Part shown: positions 7,566 to 17,577 of the stretch, piece by piece
Position numbering within the stretch: the first letter of the stretch is position 1
How the letters are laid out: each line of letters opens with the position of its first letter
Source: CAHJWH01 sp965198905
GTDB taxonomy: Bacteria; Pseudomonadota; Alphaproteobacteria; Caulobacterales; Caulobacteraceae
Length of the DNA: 64,000 nt
Direction of reading: 5' to 3'
Assembly: GCA_965198905.1 (NCBI GenBank)
Contig: OZ240678.1
Span: 3,100,001 to 3,164,000, forward strand
The notes under the pieces: model-generated
What the model was told of the DNA's origin: nothing
What the model saw: the letters and a program-made list of their open reading frames with translations, nothing else
The model's database searches: none
Translations under genes and position numbers: made by a program

Positions 7566-9791
7566 ATGCGTGAAATCCTGTTGCTTGGAGCGAGTCTGGC
7601 TGTGATCTTCGCGTCGCCCGCCCTGGCCCAAGGGACCGCCGGCGTCGGCCAGGCCGGCCCCTCGGCCTTGCCCGGCGCCAATCCCAGCGCAGCACCGGGC
7701 CACGCCCCGCCGGACGCCAACCTGTCGCCGGACGCCCAGGCGCTGCTGGCGCCCTGGACTGGGCCCTACGGCGGGCTGCCGCCCTTCGCCCATGTCAAGG
7801 TCGCGGCCTTTCAGCCGGCGATGGAGGTGGCGATGCGCCAGCAGCTGGCCGAAATCGACGCCATCGCCAACAACCCGGCTCCGGCCACCTTCGACAACAC
7901 CCTGGTGGCGCAGGAAAAGGCCGGCAAGGCGCTCGGCCGGGTGATGAGCCTCTACAACGTCTGGAGCTCCACCGAGAACGACGCCCGGATGCAGGCGGTG
8001 CAGTCGGTGATGGACCCCAAGATCGCCGCCTTCCAGGACCAGATCAGCCAGAACCCCAAGCTGTTCGCCCGCATCGACGCGGTCTACCAGGCGCGGGACA
8101 CCTCCGGCCTGACGCCGGAACAGAAGCAGCTCGCCTGGTACTTCTGGGTCGGGGCGGTGAAGAACGGCGCCAAGCTCGCGCCCCCTGCCAAGGCGCGGGT
8201 GACCGCCATCAACCAGGAGCTGGCGGGTCTGTACGCCCAGTTCAGCCAGAACCTGCTCGCCGACGAGGGCGGCCATATCCTCTATCTGAAGTCCGACCAG
8301 CTCGGCGGCCTGCCGCAGTCTGTGCAGGACGCTGCCAGCGCGGCCGCGGCCTCCAAGGGTCATGCGGGCGAGTGGGCGGTGCTGAACACCGCCTCCTCGG
8401 TCGAGCCGTTCCTGACCTATTCCATCGACCGGGCGCTGCGCGAGCAGGTCTGGCGCACCTATTACAACCGCGGCGACAACAAGGACGCCCACGACAACAC
8501 CGTCACCATCATCCCGCGCATCCTGCAGCTGCGCGCCGAGAAGGCCCACCTGATGGGCTATCCCGACTTCGCCAGCTGGAAGCTGCAGGACGAGATGGCC
8601 AAGACTCCGGCCGCGGCCATGAGCCTGATGATGCGGGTCTGGCCCGCCACCGTGGCGCGCATCCACCAGGAGGTCGCCGACATGCAGGCGCTCTCCGACA
8701 AGGACGGGGCTAAGATCACCATCGCGCCCTGGGACTATCGCTTCTACGCCGAGAAGGTGCGCAAGGCCCGCTACGACGTCGATATGAACCAGGTGAAGCC
8801 CTACCTGCAGCTCGACCACATCAAGGACGGCATGTTCTGGGCCGCGGGCCAGCTCTACGGCTTCAAGTTCGTCCGCCTGAACGACATCCCGGTCTACGAT
8901 CCCGACATGCAGGTCTATGAGGTGCTGGGCCGCGACGGCCAGCAGGTCGGTCTCTGGTACTTCGATCCCTATGCGCGCACGGGCAAGAACTCCGGCGCCT
9001 GGATGAGCGACTATCGCCCCCAGCAGAAGCTGGACGGCGTGACCGTCCCCATCGTCTCCAACAACGCCAACTTCGTGAAGCCCGCCCCCGGCCAGCCGGT
9101 CTATATCTCCTGGGACGACGCCAACACCATGTTCCACGAGTTCGGCCATGCCCTGAACGGCTTGAGCTCCAACGTCACCTATCCCACGCTTGCCGCCCCG
9201 AACCAGGCCCAGGACTTCGTGGAGTTCCCCTCGCAGCTGAACGAGAACTGGCTTTGGACGCCGGAAATCCTCAACCGCTTCGCCGTCAACGTGCAGGGCC
9301 AGCCGATTCCGCCCGCCCTGGTCGCCAAGCTTCGCGCCAGCAAGACCTTCAACACCGGCTTCAGCGTCGGCGAATACCTGTCCGCCGCCATCATCGACAT
9401 GAAGCTGCACACCGCGCCGCAGGGACCAGGGATCCCCCTGATCGATCCTGACGCGTTCGAGAAGACCGAGCTGGCCAGGATCGACATGCCGGCCCAGGTG
9501 GTGATGCGTCACCGCACCCCGCAGTTCAGCCACATCTTCTCAGGCGATTCCTACGCCGCCGGCTACTACAGCTACCTCTGGGCGGAGGTGCTGGACCACG
9601 ACGCCTACGAGGACTTCGAGGCGCACGGCGGCCCCTACGATCCCGCCATGGCCAAGCGGCTGCACGACACCATCATGCAGGTCGGCTACTCCGTCCCGCC
9701 CGGTCAGGCCTACCGCAACTTCCGCGGCCGAGACGCCGAAGTCGGCGCCTACCTCCGCGCCAAGGGCTTCCCGGATGGGGGCGTGAAGTAG
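7566..9791 (+). CDS. Exported M3-family zinc metallopeptidase (peptidyl-dipeptidase Dcp-like)
   Basis: The 741-residue protein starts with a signal peptide (MREILLLGASLAVIFASPALAQ). The zinc site is MFHEFGHALNG (HExxH-type HEFGH, about residue 526), with a downstream glutamate in FVEFPSQLNENW, as in thimet-type peptidases. The C-terminal FSHIFSGDSYAAGYYSYLWAE resembles the FxHxxxxYxAxYYxYLWA motif of Dcp. It probably trims peptides in the periplasm by removing C-terminal dipeptides. An AT-leaning GGGGAAATG stretch provides the ribosome-binding site. Length and motif order are normal for Dcp. Confidence 0.93.
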   Translation: MREILLLGASLAVIFASPALAQGTAGVGQAGPSALPGANPSAAPGHAPPDANLSPDAQALLAPWTGPYGGLPPFAHVKVAAFQPAMEVAMRQQLAEIDAIANNPAPATFDNTLVAQEKAGKALGRVMSLYNVWSSTENDARMQAVQSVMDPKIAAFQDQISQNPKLFARIDAVYQARDTSGLTPEQKQLAWYFWVGAVKNGAKLAPPAKARVTAINQELAGLYAQFSQNLLADEGGHILYLKSDQLGGLPQSVQDAASAAAASKGHAGEWAVLNTASSVEPFLTYSIDRALREQVWRTYYNRGDNKDAHDNTVTIIPRILQLRAEKAHLMGYPDFASWKLQDEMAKTPAAAMSLMMRVWPATVARIHQEVADMQALSDKDGAKITIAPWDYRFYAEKVRKARYDVDMNQVKPYLQLDHIKDGMFWAAGQLYGFKFVRLNDIPVYDPDMQVYEVLGRDGQQVGLWYFDPYARTGKNSGAWMSDYRPQQKLDGVTVPIVSNNANFVKPAPGQPVYISWDDANTMFHEFGHALNGLSSNVTYPTLAAPNQAQDFVEFPSQLNENWLWTPEILNRFAVNVQGQPIPPALVAKLRASKTFNTGFSVGEYLSAAIIDMKLHTAPQGPGIPLIDPDAFEKTELARIDMPAQVVMRHRTPQFSHIFSGDSYAAGYYSYLWAEVLDHDAYEDFEAHGGPYDPAMAKRLHDTIMQVGYSVPPGQAYRNFRGRDAEVGAYLRAKGFPDGGVK

Positions 9792-9795
9792 GGCG

Positions 9796-9920
9796 CTGAT
9801 CCTCCCCCGCCGGGGGAGGGGGACCCTGCGCAGCAGGGTGGAGGGGGCTGCGCCGCCGTCGTCAAGCTGGAGCCCCCTCAGTCGGCTTCGCCGACAGCTC
9901 CTCCACAGGGGGAGCATCTG
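9796..9920. repeat. Interspersed palindromic repeat, copy 2, overlapping the 3' end of purN
   Basis: The element reads CCTCCCCCGCCGGGGGAGG, then ACCCTGCGCAGCAGGGT (a hairpin), and later CCCCCTCAGTCGGCTTCGCC and GACAGCTCC, the reverse of copy 1. Its right arm is translated as the last residues of purN and supplies that gene's stop codon at 9878-9880. It also fills the gap after the M3 peptidase gene. Confidence 0.8.
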
Positions 9921-10495
9921 AGGCTCTCCGCCGCCTTCACCAGGCCTTGCGGATACAGCTTGTGCTCCGCCGCCAGAACTCGCGCGGCCAGGGTGTCCGG
10001 GGTGTCGTCGGGGAGGACGGGGACTTCGGCCTGGCCGATCACCTCGCCCTTGTCGACGCCCTCGCTGACCCAGTGGACGGTGCAGCCGGCGGTGGCGTGG
10101 CCGGCGGTGAGGGCGCGGGCGTGGGTGTGCAGGCCGGGGAAGTGCGGAAGCAGGCTCGGGTGAATGTTGATCATGCGCCCTCGCCACGCTTGGACGAAGC
10201 CGGGCGTCAGCACGCGCATGTAGCCGGCGAGCGCGATCAGCTCCACGCCCGCCCCGCGCAGATATGCATCAAGGGCCGCCTCGTGGGCTGTCCGGTCCTT
10301 GCCGAAGGGGCGATGGTCGACGGCGTGGGCGGCGATCCCGGCCGCCCGGGCGAGCTCAAGCCCGCCGGCGTCGGGGGTGTTCGACAGCACCAGCACGATC
10401 TGCGCCGGATAGTCCGGCGCCTCCGCCGCCGCGATCAGCGAGGCGAGGTTGGAGCCTCGGCCCGAGATCAGAACGGCAGTTTGGAGCTTGTTCAT
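9878..10495 (-). CDS. purN: Phosphoribosylglycinamide formyltransferase (GART)
   Basis: This enzyme transfers a formyl group from N10-formyltetrahydrofolate to GAR in purine synthesis. The protein has 205 residues. VLISGRGSNLASLI is the phosphate loop (about residues 8-21). The formyl-folate site shows ELIALAGYMRVLT and the catalytic INIHPSLLPHFPGL, followed by GCTVHWVSEGVDKGEVI with the catalytic aspartate. The last 14 or so residues (LRCSPCGGAVGEAD) are encoded by a palindromic repeat and are not part of the family fold. purM lies just upstream on the same strand. Confidence 0.95.
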   Translation of the reverse strand: MNKLQTAVLISGRGSNLASLIAAAEAPDYPAQIVLVLSNTPDAGGLELARAAGIAAHAVDHRPFGKDRTAHEAALDAYLRGAGVELIALAGYMRVLTPGFVQAWRGRMINIHPSLLPHFPGLHTHARALTAGHATAGCTVHWVSEGVDKGEVIGQAEVPVLPDDTPDTLAARVLAAEHKLYPQGLVKAAESLRCSPCGGAVGEAD

Positions 10496-10519
10496 GGGCG
10501 CGCCCCGCCAGCAGTCCTG

Positions 10520-10636
10520 CGTGGTTCGAGACGCGGTCTTGCAGCCCGCTCCTCAGCATGACGAGGGTTGGAGAGGTTCGTCCACCTCCCGTCGTCATCC
10601 TGAGGAGCGGGCCTCGGCCCGCGTCTCGAAGGACGC
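10520..10636. repeat. Long inverted repeat between purM and purN
   Basis: The left arm reads GTTCGAGACGCGG and, further on, GCCCGCTCCTCAGCATGACG. The right arm reads CGTCATCCTGAGGAGCGGGC and then CCGCGTCTCGAA. The arms pair over most of about 45 bases around a central spacer. This is a second palindromic family, distinct from the GGGGGAG type. A related but shorter palindrome occurs at about 31783-31857. In the purM-purN transcript it could form a stable hairpin. Confidence 0.8.
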
Positions 10637-10652
10637 AGCACAGCCCCCGCCC

Positions 10653-11678
<1,026 letters not shown>

Positions 11679-11750
11679 CAAAATCCGTCCGAGGAAGGCC
11701 GCGTCCGCGCCCACCCTTGGAGGCGCGCCGAAGCAAGCTATAGCTAGCCT

Positions 11751-12905
11751 ATGACGCCGATCACTTCCAATGCTGAGCTCGAGGCCTTCTGCGGCTACCT
11801 GGCCGACCAGCCCTTCATCGCCGTGGACACCGAGTTCATGCGCGAGACCACCTACTGGCCCAAGCTCTGCCTGATCCAGGCGGCGGGCGTGGAGCACGGC
11901 GGCGTCATCGACCCCCTGGCCGAGGGGCTGGACCTGGAGCCGTTCCTGGACATCCTGCGCGACGAGAGCATCCTCAAGGTGTTCCACGCCGCCCGCCAGG
12001 ACGTGGAGATCTTTAACAACCTGAAGGCCATCCCGACGCCCCTGTTCGACACCCAGGTGGCGGCGATGGCGGCGGGGTTCGGCGAGCAGATCGCCTACGA
12101 CGCCCTGGTGCGCCAGCTGCTGAGGATCGACATCGACAAGTCCTCCCGCTTCACCGACTGGTCGCGCCGGCCGCTGTCCGACGCCCAGCTCGACTACGCC
12201 GTGGGCGACGTGACCCATCTGGCCAAGCTCTACCCCCGGCTGGTGGAGCGGCTGGAAAAGGCCGGGCGGCTCGACTGGGTGTCTGAGGAGATGGACTTCC
12301 TCACCGACCCCGCCACCTACGACGTCGACCCGGAGAACGCCTGGCGCCGTCTGAAACCCAGGAAGTTCAACGCCCGCTACCTCGCCGCCTTCCGCGCCGC
12401 CGCCGCCTGGCGCGAGCGCACCGCCCAGTCCCGCGACCAGCCCCGCGGCCGCATCATCAAGGACGAGGCGATGGACGAGATCGCCACCCAGCTGCCCCAG
12501 GACGCCGAGGCCCTGAACCGCCTGCGCTCGGTGCCCAAAGGGTTCGGCGGCTCCAAGTTCGGGCCGGACCTGATCTCGGCGCTTCAGCAGGCGCTCCGCG
12601 ACCCCGAGGCCTACGCCCCGTTGATCGAACGCCCGCCCCAGCCTGCCCAGAGCGCGGGCGCGACGGTGGAGCTGCTCAAGGTGCTGCTGAAGGCCCGGGC
12701 GGAAGACGCCGGCGTCGCCGCCAAGCTGATCGCCACCGTCTCCGACCTCGAACGCATCGCCTCCGACGACGCCGAAGCCTCCCCCGCCCTGCACGGCTGG
12801 CGCCGCGAAGTCTTCGGCGCAGACGCGCTACGGCTCAAACGCGGCGAGCTGGCCCTGGTCCTGGACGGCGCGAGGGTGAAGGTGGCGGAAATCGGGGGCG
12901 CCTAA
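11751..12905 (+). CDS. rnd: Ribonuclease D
   Basis: The 384-residue 3'-5' exoribonuclease trims tRNA precursors. The DEDD-type site is visible: IAVDTEFMRETTYWP (D and E of Exo I, about residue 24), FHAARQDVEIF (Exo II aspartate) and LDYAVGDVTHL (Exo III Y and D). An HRDC-like region follows (AAAWRERTAQSRDQPRGRIIKDEAMDEIA), which binds RNA. The gene is divergent from purM, with a 72-base shared upstream region. Confidence 0.95.
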   Translation: MTPITSNAELEAFCGYLADQPFIAVDTEFMRETTYWPKLCLIQAAGVEHGGVIDPLAEGLDLEPFLDILRDESILKVFHAARQDVEIFNNLKAIPTPLFDTQVAAMAAGFGEQIAYDALVRQLLRIDIDKSSRFTDWSRRPLSDAQLDYAVGDVTHLAKLYPRLVERLEKAGRLDWVSEEMDFLTDPATYDVDPENAWRRLKPRKFNARYLAAFRAAAAWRERTAQSRDQPRGRIIKDEAMDEIATQLPQDAEALNRLRSVPKGFGGSKFGPDLISALQQALRDPEAYAPLIERPPQPAQSAGATVELLKVLLKARAEDAGVAAKLIATVSDLERIASDDAEASPALHGWRREVFGADALRLKRGELALVLDGARVKVAEIGGA

Positions 12906-13130
12906 CCGCCGGAGAGCGGACGGTCTGAAGGGCTGGGTTGAGTGGGTTGTGGACTCGTGTATCGACTTTCGCCGGATTATGATGGCGTCAAATCTGCTTG
13001 GAAGATTGCTCATCAACGGAAGGCAGCCTCGCTCAGCGCGTAGCTCATCTAGTACAGAGACTTTCGCCCCTAAAGAAAGAACCAATTAAACCAGACGGAA
13101 AATGTTCGCGATATCTCACCTCCTCAAGAC

Positions 13131-13880
13131 GTGTCTGCCGCATTGAAAATACATCAATACTGGGACTCGCCTACTCCCCCTGATGAGGTGGTCGCCAATA
13201 TCCGGACGATTGAAAGGGCCGCTCCTGACGCCAGCCTGACCTTGTTAGACAAGAAAGCCGCGGAGCAGCTTGTCGCCCAGCATCATGGCTCTCGAGCGCT
13301 TGGCGCTTTTCGTGCCTGCGGACCTCCAGCAATGCAAGCTGATTACCTTCGTCTGTGTATTATGGATGCCCTGGGTGGCCTGTATATAGATGCCGACGAT
13401 ATGGCCTTAGAGGGGCTTGACACTTTGATCGGAGATGTGGACTCGGGACTTCTAGTCACTTGGATAAATATTATAGAAAATACTCCCTTATTCTTTAAAC
13501 GACCCAAGCACCCTTTCATTTCGGCCTGCTTGACGCTCGCCACTCAGAATATCGAAGCGCAGCGCTTTGACAGTGTGTTGATTGCGACCGGCCCGGCAGT
13601 TCTGACAGCCATTTACTGTGCTGGAGACAAGAACCGAGAAGAAGCGGCGACATACACAATCTCGCGCTCTCCATGGAACATGGCTCATTGGCGGGCACTA
13701 CTAGATGACGCGCGGGATCTTAAGCGGAGAGGTGACGCCATCGAGGATTTCTCCCAAGATTTGACGATCATAGATGTAGAGGAATGCAAACCATGGATCA
13801 CTAATAGCCCGATGGCTTATAAGGCCTCCGCTCAACATTGGCAAAATTGGAGCGGAAGCATTTATAAAGGCGCTGTGTAA
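13131..13880 (+). CDS. Glycosyltransferase family 32 (DXD sugar-binding type)
   Basis: The 249-residue protein has the GT32 signature IHQYW near the N-terminus and ADYLRLCIMDALGGLYIDADD at about residues 70-90, where the DAD triad binds nucleotide sugar and metal. It would transfer hexose to a surface glycan or capsule acceptor. GTG at 13131 is the only plausible start: no in-frame ATG lies between it and the upstream stop at 13071. Base composition is clearly AT-richer than the neighbours, with codons such as AAT, ATA and TTA, which suggests recent transfer. It is flanked by RNase D and a broken antitoxin gene. Confidence 0.8.
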   Translation: MSAALKIHQYWDSPTPPDEVVANIRTIERAAPDASLTLLDKKAAEQLVAQHHGSRALGAFRACGPPAMQADYLRLCIMDALGGLYIDADDMALEGLDTLIGDVDSGLLVTWINIIENTPLFFKRPKHPFISACLTLATQNIEAQRFDSVLIATGPAVLTAIYCAGDKNREEAATYTISRSPWNMAHWRALLDDARDLKRRGDAIEDFSQDLTIIDVEECKPWITNSPMAYKASAQHWQNWSGSIYKGAV

Positions 13881-14113
13881 ATTACCAACGAATCATTTCA
13901 GCCAATATAGCCAGGAGTGTGACCGTCACATTTCTTCGGCTTTCTGCAGGGCGCCTAAACGGCCACCTGTAGGCTGGGGCAAGTATTAGTATAGTCCCGT
14001 AAAGTCGCCGCTCGAGCTGCTCAGGCTTGGCGGCCTTAACCGAACATTGGATCTCTCGTTCAAAGGTGCGGCCGGCCCCCAAGGCCGCGTCAGCAACGCC
14101 CCAGCGCGATTGT

Positions 14114-14432
14114 TCAGCCGATCTCGGCCAAGATCCTGCACACCTTCGCGGGATCGTCGGCGATCAGGGCCAGGAGGGAGACGAGGACGCGGTTTGGCGC
14201 CTTGCGACCCTGTTCCAGGTCGCGCAGGCGCGCCACCTTGATCCCGTAGGCCTCCGCGAACTTGTCCTGCGACAGGCCGGTGCTGCGCCGGGGCCGCCTC
14301 GGCCAGCCTTGCGGCGGAGAAGCGGAACAGGGAGGCGGCGTCCAGAGGTTGGGCGTTGGGGTCGCTTTGGACCGCCGCCGTCACCTCCTCGTCGGTCATG
14401 GCGTCCAGACGGACGTGCTCCGCCTCGCTCAT
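14114..14432 (-). pseudogene. XRE-family antitoxin, frameshifted
   Basis: From ATG at 14432 the reverse strand encodes MSEAEHVRLDAMTDEEVTAA and continues to about AARLAEAAP. The rest of a helix-turn-helix domain (GLSQDKFAEAYGI, VARLRDLEQGRKAPN, then a C-terminus ending CRILAEIG) is in another frame, ending at 14114. Removing one C from the four-C run at 14290-14293 joins the parts as AARRSTGLSQDK. The layout matches stand-alone XRE antitoxins of RelE/BrnT-type modules. No toxin gene is adjacent: the upstream neighbour is a peptidase. It is either a real frameshift or a homopolymer error. Confidence 0.7.
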
Positions 14433-14485
14433 GCGATGCGGAGCCGCTCGACGGTAGGTCACCGTCACGTCTGCAGGGCGCCGCC

Positions 14486-16129
14486 TCATCCCCCTGCGGC
14501 GTCGTCGTAGAACTTAGCCACGTCGGCTTTCAGCGACTTCAGGGCGTCGGGGTTCAGATAGACCATGTGGCCGGAGGGGTAGTAGCTGAAGCGGACGTTG
14601 CTTTGCAGGGCGCGGGGCAGCTCCATGTGGGAGATGTCGTATTCGGTGCCGAAGAAGGGCGTGGCCATGTCGTACCAGCCGTTCAGGCTCTCCACCTTCA
14701 GGTGCGGGTTCTGGCGGATGGCGGCGCCGAGGTCGACGGCCACGTCCACCTCGGACTGGGGGTAGGTCGAGCCCGGCGCCTTGTGCTTGAAGTCCCAGTG
14801 CAGCTCGCGATTGTAGTAGGTCGGGCGGTAGGCCAGCTCGCTGTGATAGTCGAGCTGGTCGGCCAGATATCCCTGGAAGGCGGCGACGAAGGCGCCGGTG
14901 ATGCCGGTGTCGGACGGGTCGTACTCGGCGTTCGTGGAGCCCGCATCGGCGTCGAAGCCGGTGAAGCGGCTGTCGTAGCGGCCGACGATCTCGTTCTGGT
15001 CGCGCAGGATCTCGGTGCGGAAGCGGTCGAGGTCCACGCGCAGGTTGTTGTTGATCAGGAACTGGGTCGAGAGCCCGGTATAGGCCGACAGCTGACGCGC
15101 CACCGCGTCGCGCTCCTCAGGGCTCAGGTCCTGGCCCTTGGCGAGCGCGGTCTCGTAGGGCCCCCGCGCATAGGCGCGCACCTGGGCCAGGAAGGCGGGC
15201 AGGTCGGCGGGGCGATTTTGCAGCCGGTTGTGATACCAGGCGGTGGCCGCGAAACTTGGCAGATAGGCGATGTAGGTCTGGTCGTAGCCGGGCTGGCGGA
15301 TGCCATAATTCAGGATCGAGGAGAGCAAGGAAACCCCGTTCAGCTGGATGCCGCGCTCCTGCAGCATGTAGCTGAGCCCCGCCGAGCGGGTGGTGCCGTA
15401 GCTCTCGCCGAACAGGAACTTGGGCGAGTTCCAGCGGTCGTTCAGGGTGATGTAGCGGGCGATCCCCCGGGAAAAGGCGTCCAGGTCCTGGTCCACGCCC
15501 CAGAAGTCGGTGATCTTGGTCTCGCCGAGCGGACGGGAGAAGCCGGTGCCGATGGCGTCCAGGAACACCAGGTCGCTCTTGTCGATCAGCGAGGATTCAT
15601 TGGAGGCCAGATCGAACGGCGCGTTGTGGGTCGACTGCGGCGAGTCGGTATGGATGCGCACAGGACCCAGCGAGCCCATGTGCAGCCACAGCGTCGAGGA
15701 GCCCGGCCCACCGTTGTAGAAGAAGGTCACCGGCCGGTGCGCGTCGCCTTTGGCGTGGTCGGCCACATAGGCGACGTAGAACATCGAGGCGATCGGCTTG
15801 CCCTCGTCGTCGCGGATGGTCACCGTGCCGGCGGTGGCGGTGTAGGGGATGGTTCGGCCGCCGACGCTCCAGACGTGGTGGGTGTTGCGTGCGGTCTCGT
15901 GGATCGGAGCGGTGGCGATGTCCTCGGGCGTGATCTTGTCCTCGCCCACCTTCTTGGCGGCGGCGTCGGGGCGGTCCACGGGGGCGCGGTCGCCCTTGCC
16001 GGGTTCGTCCCCGGCGCGCGGGTTGCTGGCGGAGGATCGATCCGACGACTGGGCCAGCGCCGCGCCCGCCGGGGCGATCAGCGGTGCGATGATCAACGCG
16101 GTGGTGAGGAGCAGGGGGGCCAGCCGCAT
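14486..16129 (-). CDS. Exported S10-family serine carboxypeptidase-like hydrolase
   Basis: The start was set at ATG 16129 (MRLAPLLLTTALIIAPLIAP) because AAGGA precedes it and it gives a clean signal peptide; the product has about 547 residues. Family S10 landmarks are FFYNGGPGSSTLWLHMGSLG (oxyanion region), LVFLDAIGTGFS, the nucleophile elbow FLFGESYGTTRSAGL (Ser in GESYG) and the C-terminal histidine region FSYYPSGHMVYLN, with the aspartate candidate near LNGWYDMATP. It probably removes C-terminal amino acids from peptides in the periplasm. It faces the GT gene at 16427 across a palindromic repeat. Confidence 0.9.
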   Translation of the reverse strand: MRLAPLLLTTALIIAPLIAPAGAALAQSSDRSSASNPRAGDEPGKGDRAPVDRPDAAAKKVGEDKITPEDIATAPIHETARNTHHVWSVGGRTIPYTATAGTVTIRDDEGKPIASMFYVAYVADHAKGDAHRPVTFFYNGGPGSSTLWLHMGSLGPVRIHTDSPQSTHNAPFDLASNESSLIDKSDLVFLDAIGTGFSRPLGETKITDFWGVDQDLDAFSRGIARYITLNDRWNSPKFLFGESYGTTRSAGLSYMLQERGIQLNGVSLLSSILNYGIRQPGYDQTYIAYLPSFAATAWYHNRLQNRPADLPAFLAQVRAYARGPYETALAKGQDLSPEERDAVARQLSAYTGLSTQFLINNNLRVDLDRFRTEILRDQNEIVGRYDSRFTGFDADAGSTNAEYDPSDTGITGAFVAAFQGYLADQLDYHSELAYRPTYYNRELHWDFKHKAPGSTYPQSEVDVAVDLGAAIRQNPHLKVESLNGWYDMATPFFGTEYDISHMELPRALQSNVRFSYYPSGHMVYLNPDALKSLKADVAKFYDDAAGG

Positions 16130-16237
16130 GTCGATCCTTGCAAGGAGAAGATCAGCGACCAGAGGCCGCCTTCGCCGCATCGCGTCAAGGCGATGCGGAG
16201 TCAAAGCATTTCGGTGGTGAAGCGCGCGGTGCGGACC

Positions 16238-16382
16238 TCCCTCCCTTTGGAGGGGAGGGTCGGGTGGGGGGCCGCCGCTAGGGCCTGCCGGGCGGGGCTC
16301 AGGGGCGGGCGGGGCTACCGCAGCGTCCTCCTCGGCCGGCGTCCCCCCACCCCGACCCTCCCCTTAAAGGGGGAGGGGATGC
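16238..16382. repeat. Inverted repeat, third family
   Basis: The left arm CCCTCCCTTTGGAGGGGAGG continues into GTCGGGTGGGGGG. The right arm is CCCCCCACCCCGACCCTCCC followed by CTTAAAGGGGGAGGGG. The arms are near-perfect complements around a GC-rich core of about 80 bases. It lies between two same-strand genes, so it could separate their transcripts. Confidence 0.8.
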
Positions 16383-16426
16383 GGCGGATCGGCTGAACGG
16401 TTGCGCCTCCGTCATGTGCGCCGGCG

Positions 16427-17488
16427 TCACCCGCGCCAGCGCTCCGTGGGCCATTCGTAGTCGGTCGCGGCCGCCTCCTCGAACAATTGCGCCATCAGGT
16501 AGGCGAACACCCGGCCGGCCTCGAACAGTTCGAAGGTGCGCCGCCAGCCGGCTTCCGCCAGCGCCCGGCGCTGGGCGTCGTCCTGCGCGAACCGGCGCAC
16601 CTGGGTGGCCAGGTCGTCGAGGTCGGTATAGGTCTGCAGCCCGCCCTCCCCGTACAGCGCCTGGAAGCCCCCGCGCGCGTCCACGAAGGTGAGCAGTCCG
16701 CCGCCCAGCATGTGGACCATGCGGTCCGAGGCGTAGAGCGGCTGGTCGCTGAAGCGCGACAGCGCCCAGCCCATGGCCGACGCCTCCAGCGCCTCGAAAT
16801 AGGCGCGTCCGCGAAGGCGGGGCTGGTCCAGTCCCGGGCTGGTGATGCGCAGGTCCGGCAGGGCGGCGCGAAGCTCGCCCATCGCTTGGGATGTCCGCAG
16901 CGTCCGGCCGCCGATCTGGCGCGGGTCGTCGTCGCCCACGGGCAGGATCAGGTCGTTGGGCGGTGACGGATCGTCGAAGGCGCGCCCCGTCTCCACCGCC
17001 GCATCCACCGGGTTGGGCATGAAGGCGACGAAGCTCTCACGGCCTGCGAACGCCTGCAGCCCCTCGCCCCCGGTGGTGACGAACATCGCGTCCACCGCAT
17101 CCCGCCGCGCCAGCAGCCGCGCCCGGGTGCGGGGCGACGGCAGGGGGTCGATGTTGATGTCGGCCATCCTGACGCCGGGCGACAGGTGGCGCGCCGCGTC
17201 CAGGGTCGCGTTGGCGATGTCGTCGGCGAAGTGGAGCAGGATCAGCTCGGGCCGCACCTCGTCCACCATCCGCAGGAAAAGGGCGTTGCAGGTGCGCACC
17301 CCTAGCCGGCGGATGCGGAGCGGCGCATGGCTGCGGCTCACCGCCCGGTCGGAGAACTCCACCACCATGTGGCCGGCGCGGACGGCGGCGCGGCCGAGCT
17401 TCTGGCGGATGGCGAACAGGTCGACATTGGCGGTGTCGCGCTCGCGCCCCGTCATCCAGTTGAAGTCGCCGACGTTGAGGATGCGCAT
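16427..17488 (-). CDS. CgeB-like glycosyltransferase
   Basis: The product has 353 residues from ATG at 17488 (MRILNVGDFNWMTGRERDTA). The N-terminal half has a Rossmann-like pattern (VRPELILLHFADDIANATLD, then MADINIDPLPSPRTRARLL). The C-terminal half carries a glycosyltransferase-like donor region ending with GGGLLTFVDARGGFQALYG and a closing ALAEAGWRRTFELFEAGRVF segment. The architecture resembles CgeB/spore-maturation-type glycosyltransferases. The acceptor is unknown. A second member of the class lies at 35959-37089. Its isolated position gives no pathway clue. Confidence 0.7.
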   Translation of the reverse strand: MRILNVGDFNWMTGRERDTANVDLFAIRQKLGRAAVRAGHMVVEFSDRAVSRSHAPLRIRRLGVRTCNALFLRMVDEVRPELILLHFADDIANATLDAARHLSPGVRMADINIDPLPSPRTRARLLARRDAVDAMFVTTGGEGLQAFAGRESFVAFMPNPVDAAVETGRAFDDPSPPNDLILPVGDDDPRQIGGRTLRTSQAMGELRAALPDLRITSPGLDQPRLRGRAYFEALEASAMGWALSRFSDQPLYASDRMVHMLGGGLLTFVDARGGFQALYGEGGLQTYTDLDDLATQVRRFAQDDAQRRALAEAGWRRTFELFEAGRVFAYLMAQLFEEAAATDYEWPTERWRG

Positions 17489-17577
17489 GGGGTTCCGCGG
17501 CTGCTGGCGCGATCTTCCCCAGCCCCGCGCCGGACTCAAGCCGCGCGTGCGATCAGCAAATGTGCTCTGGAGGTTCT

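Noticed and set aside
7530..9533. 667-codon antisense frame over the M3 peptidase gene
   Set aside because: The plus strand encodes a full Dcp-like peptidase with signal peptide and HEFGH motif; the antisense product is low-complexity.
11679..12794. N-terminal extension of purM to a 713-residue protein
   Set aside because: The extension is antisense to RNase D and lacks domains; the conserved PurM N-terminus starts at ATG 11678.
14027..16396. 789-codon plus-strand frame over the S10 peptidase gene
   Set aside because: Antisense to a complete serine carboxypeptidase; composition is that of a GC-rich shadow, with no start signal or motifs.
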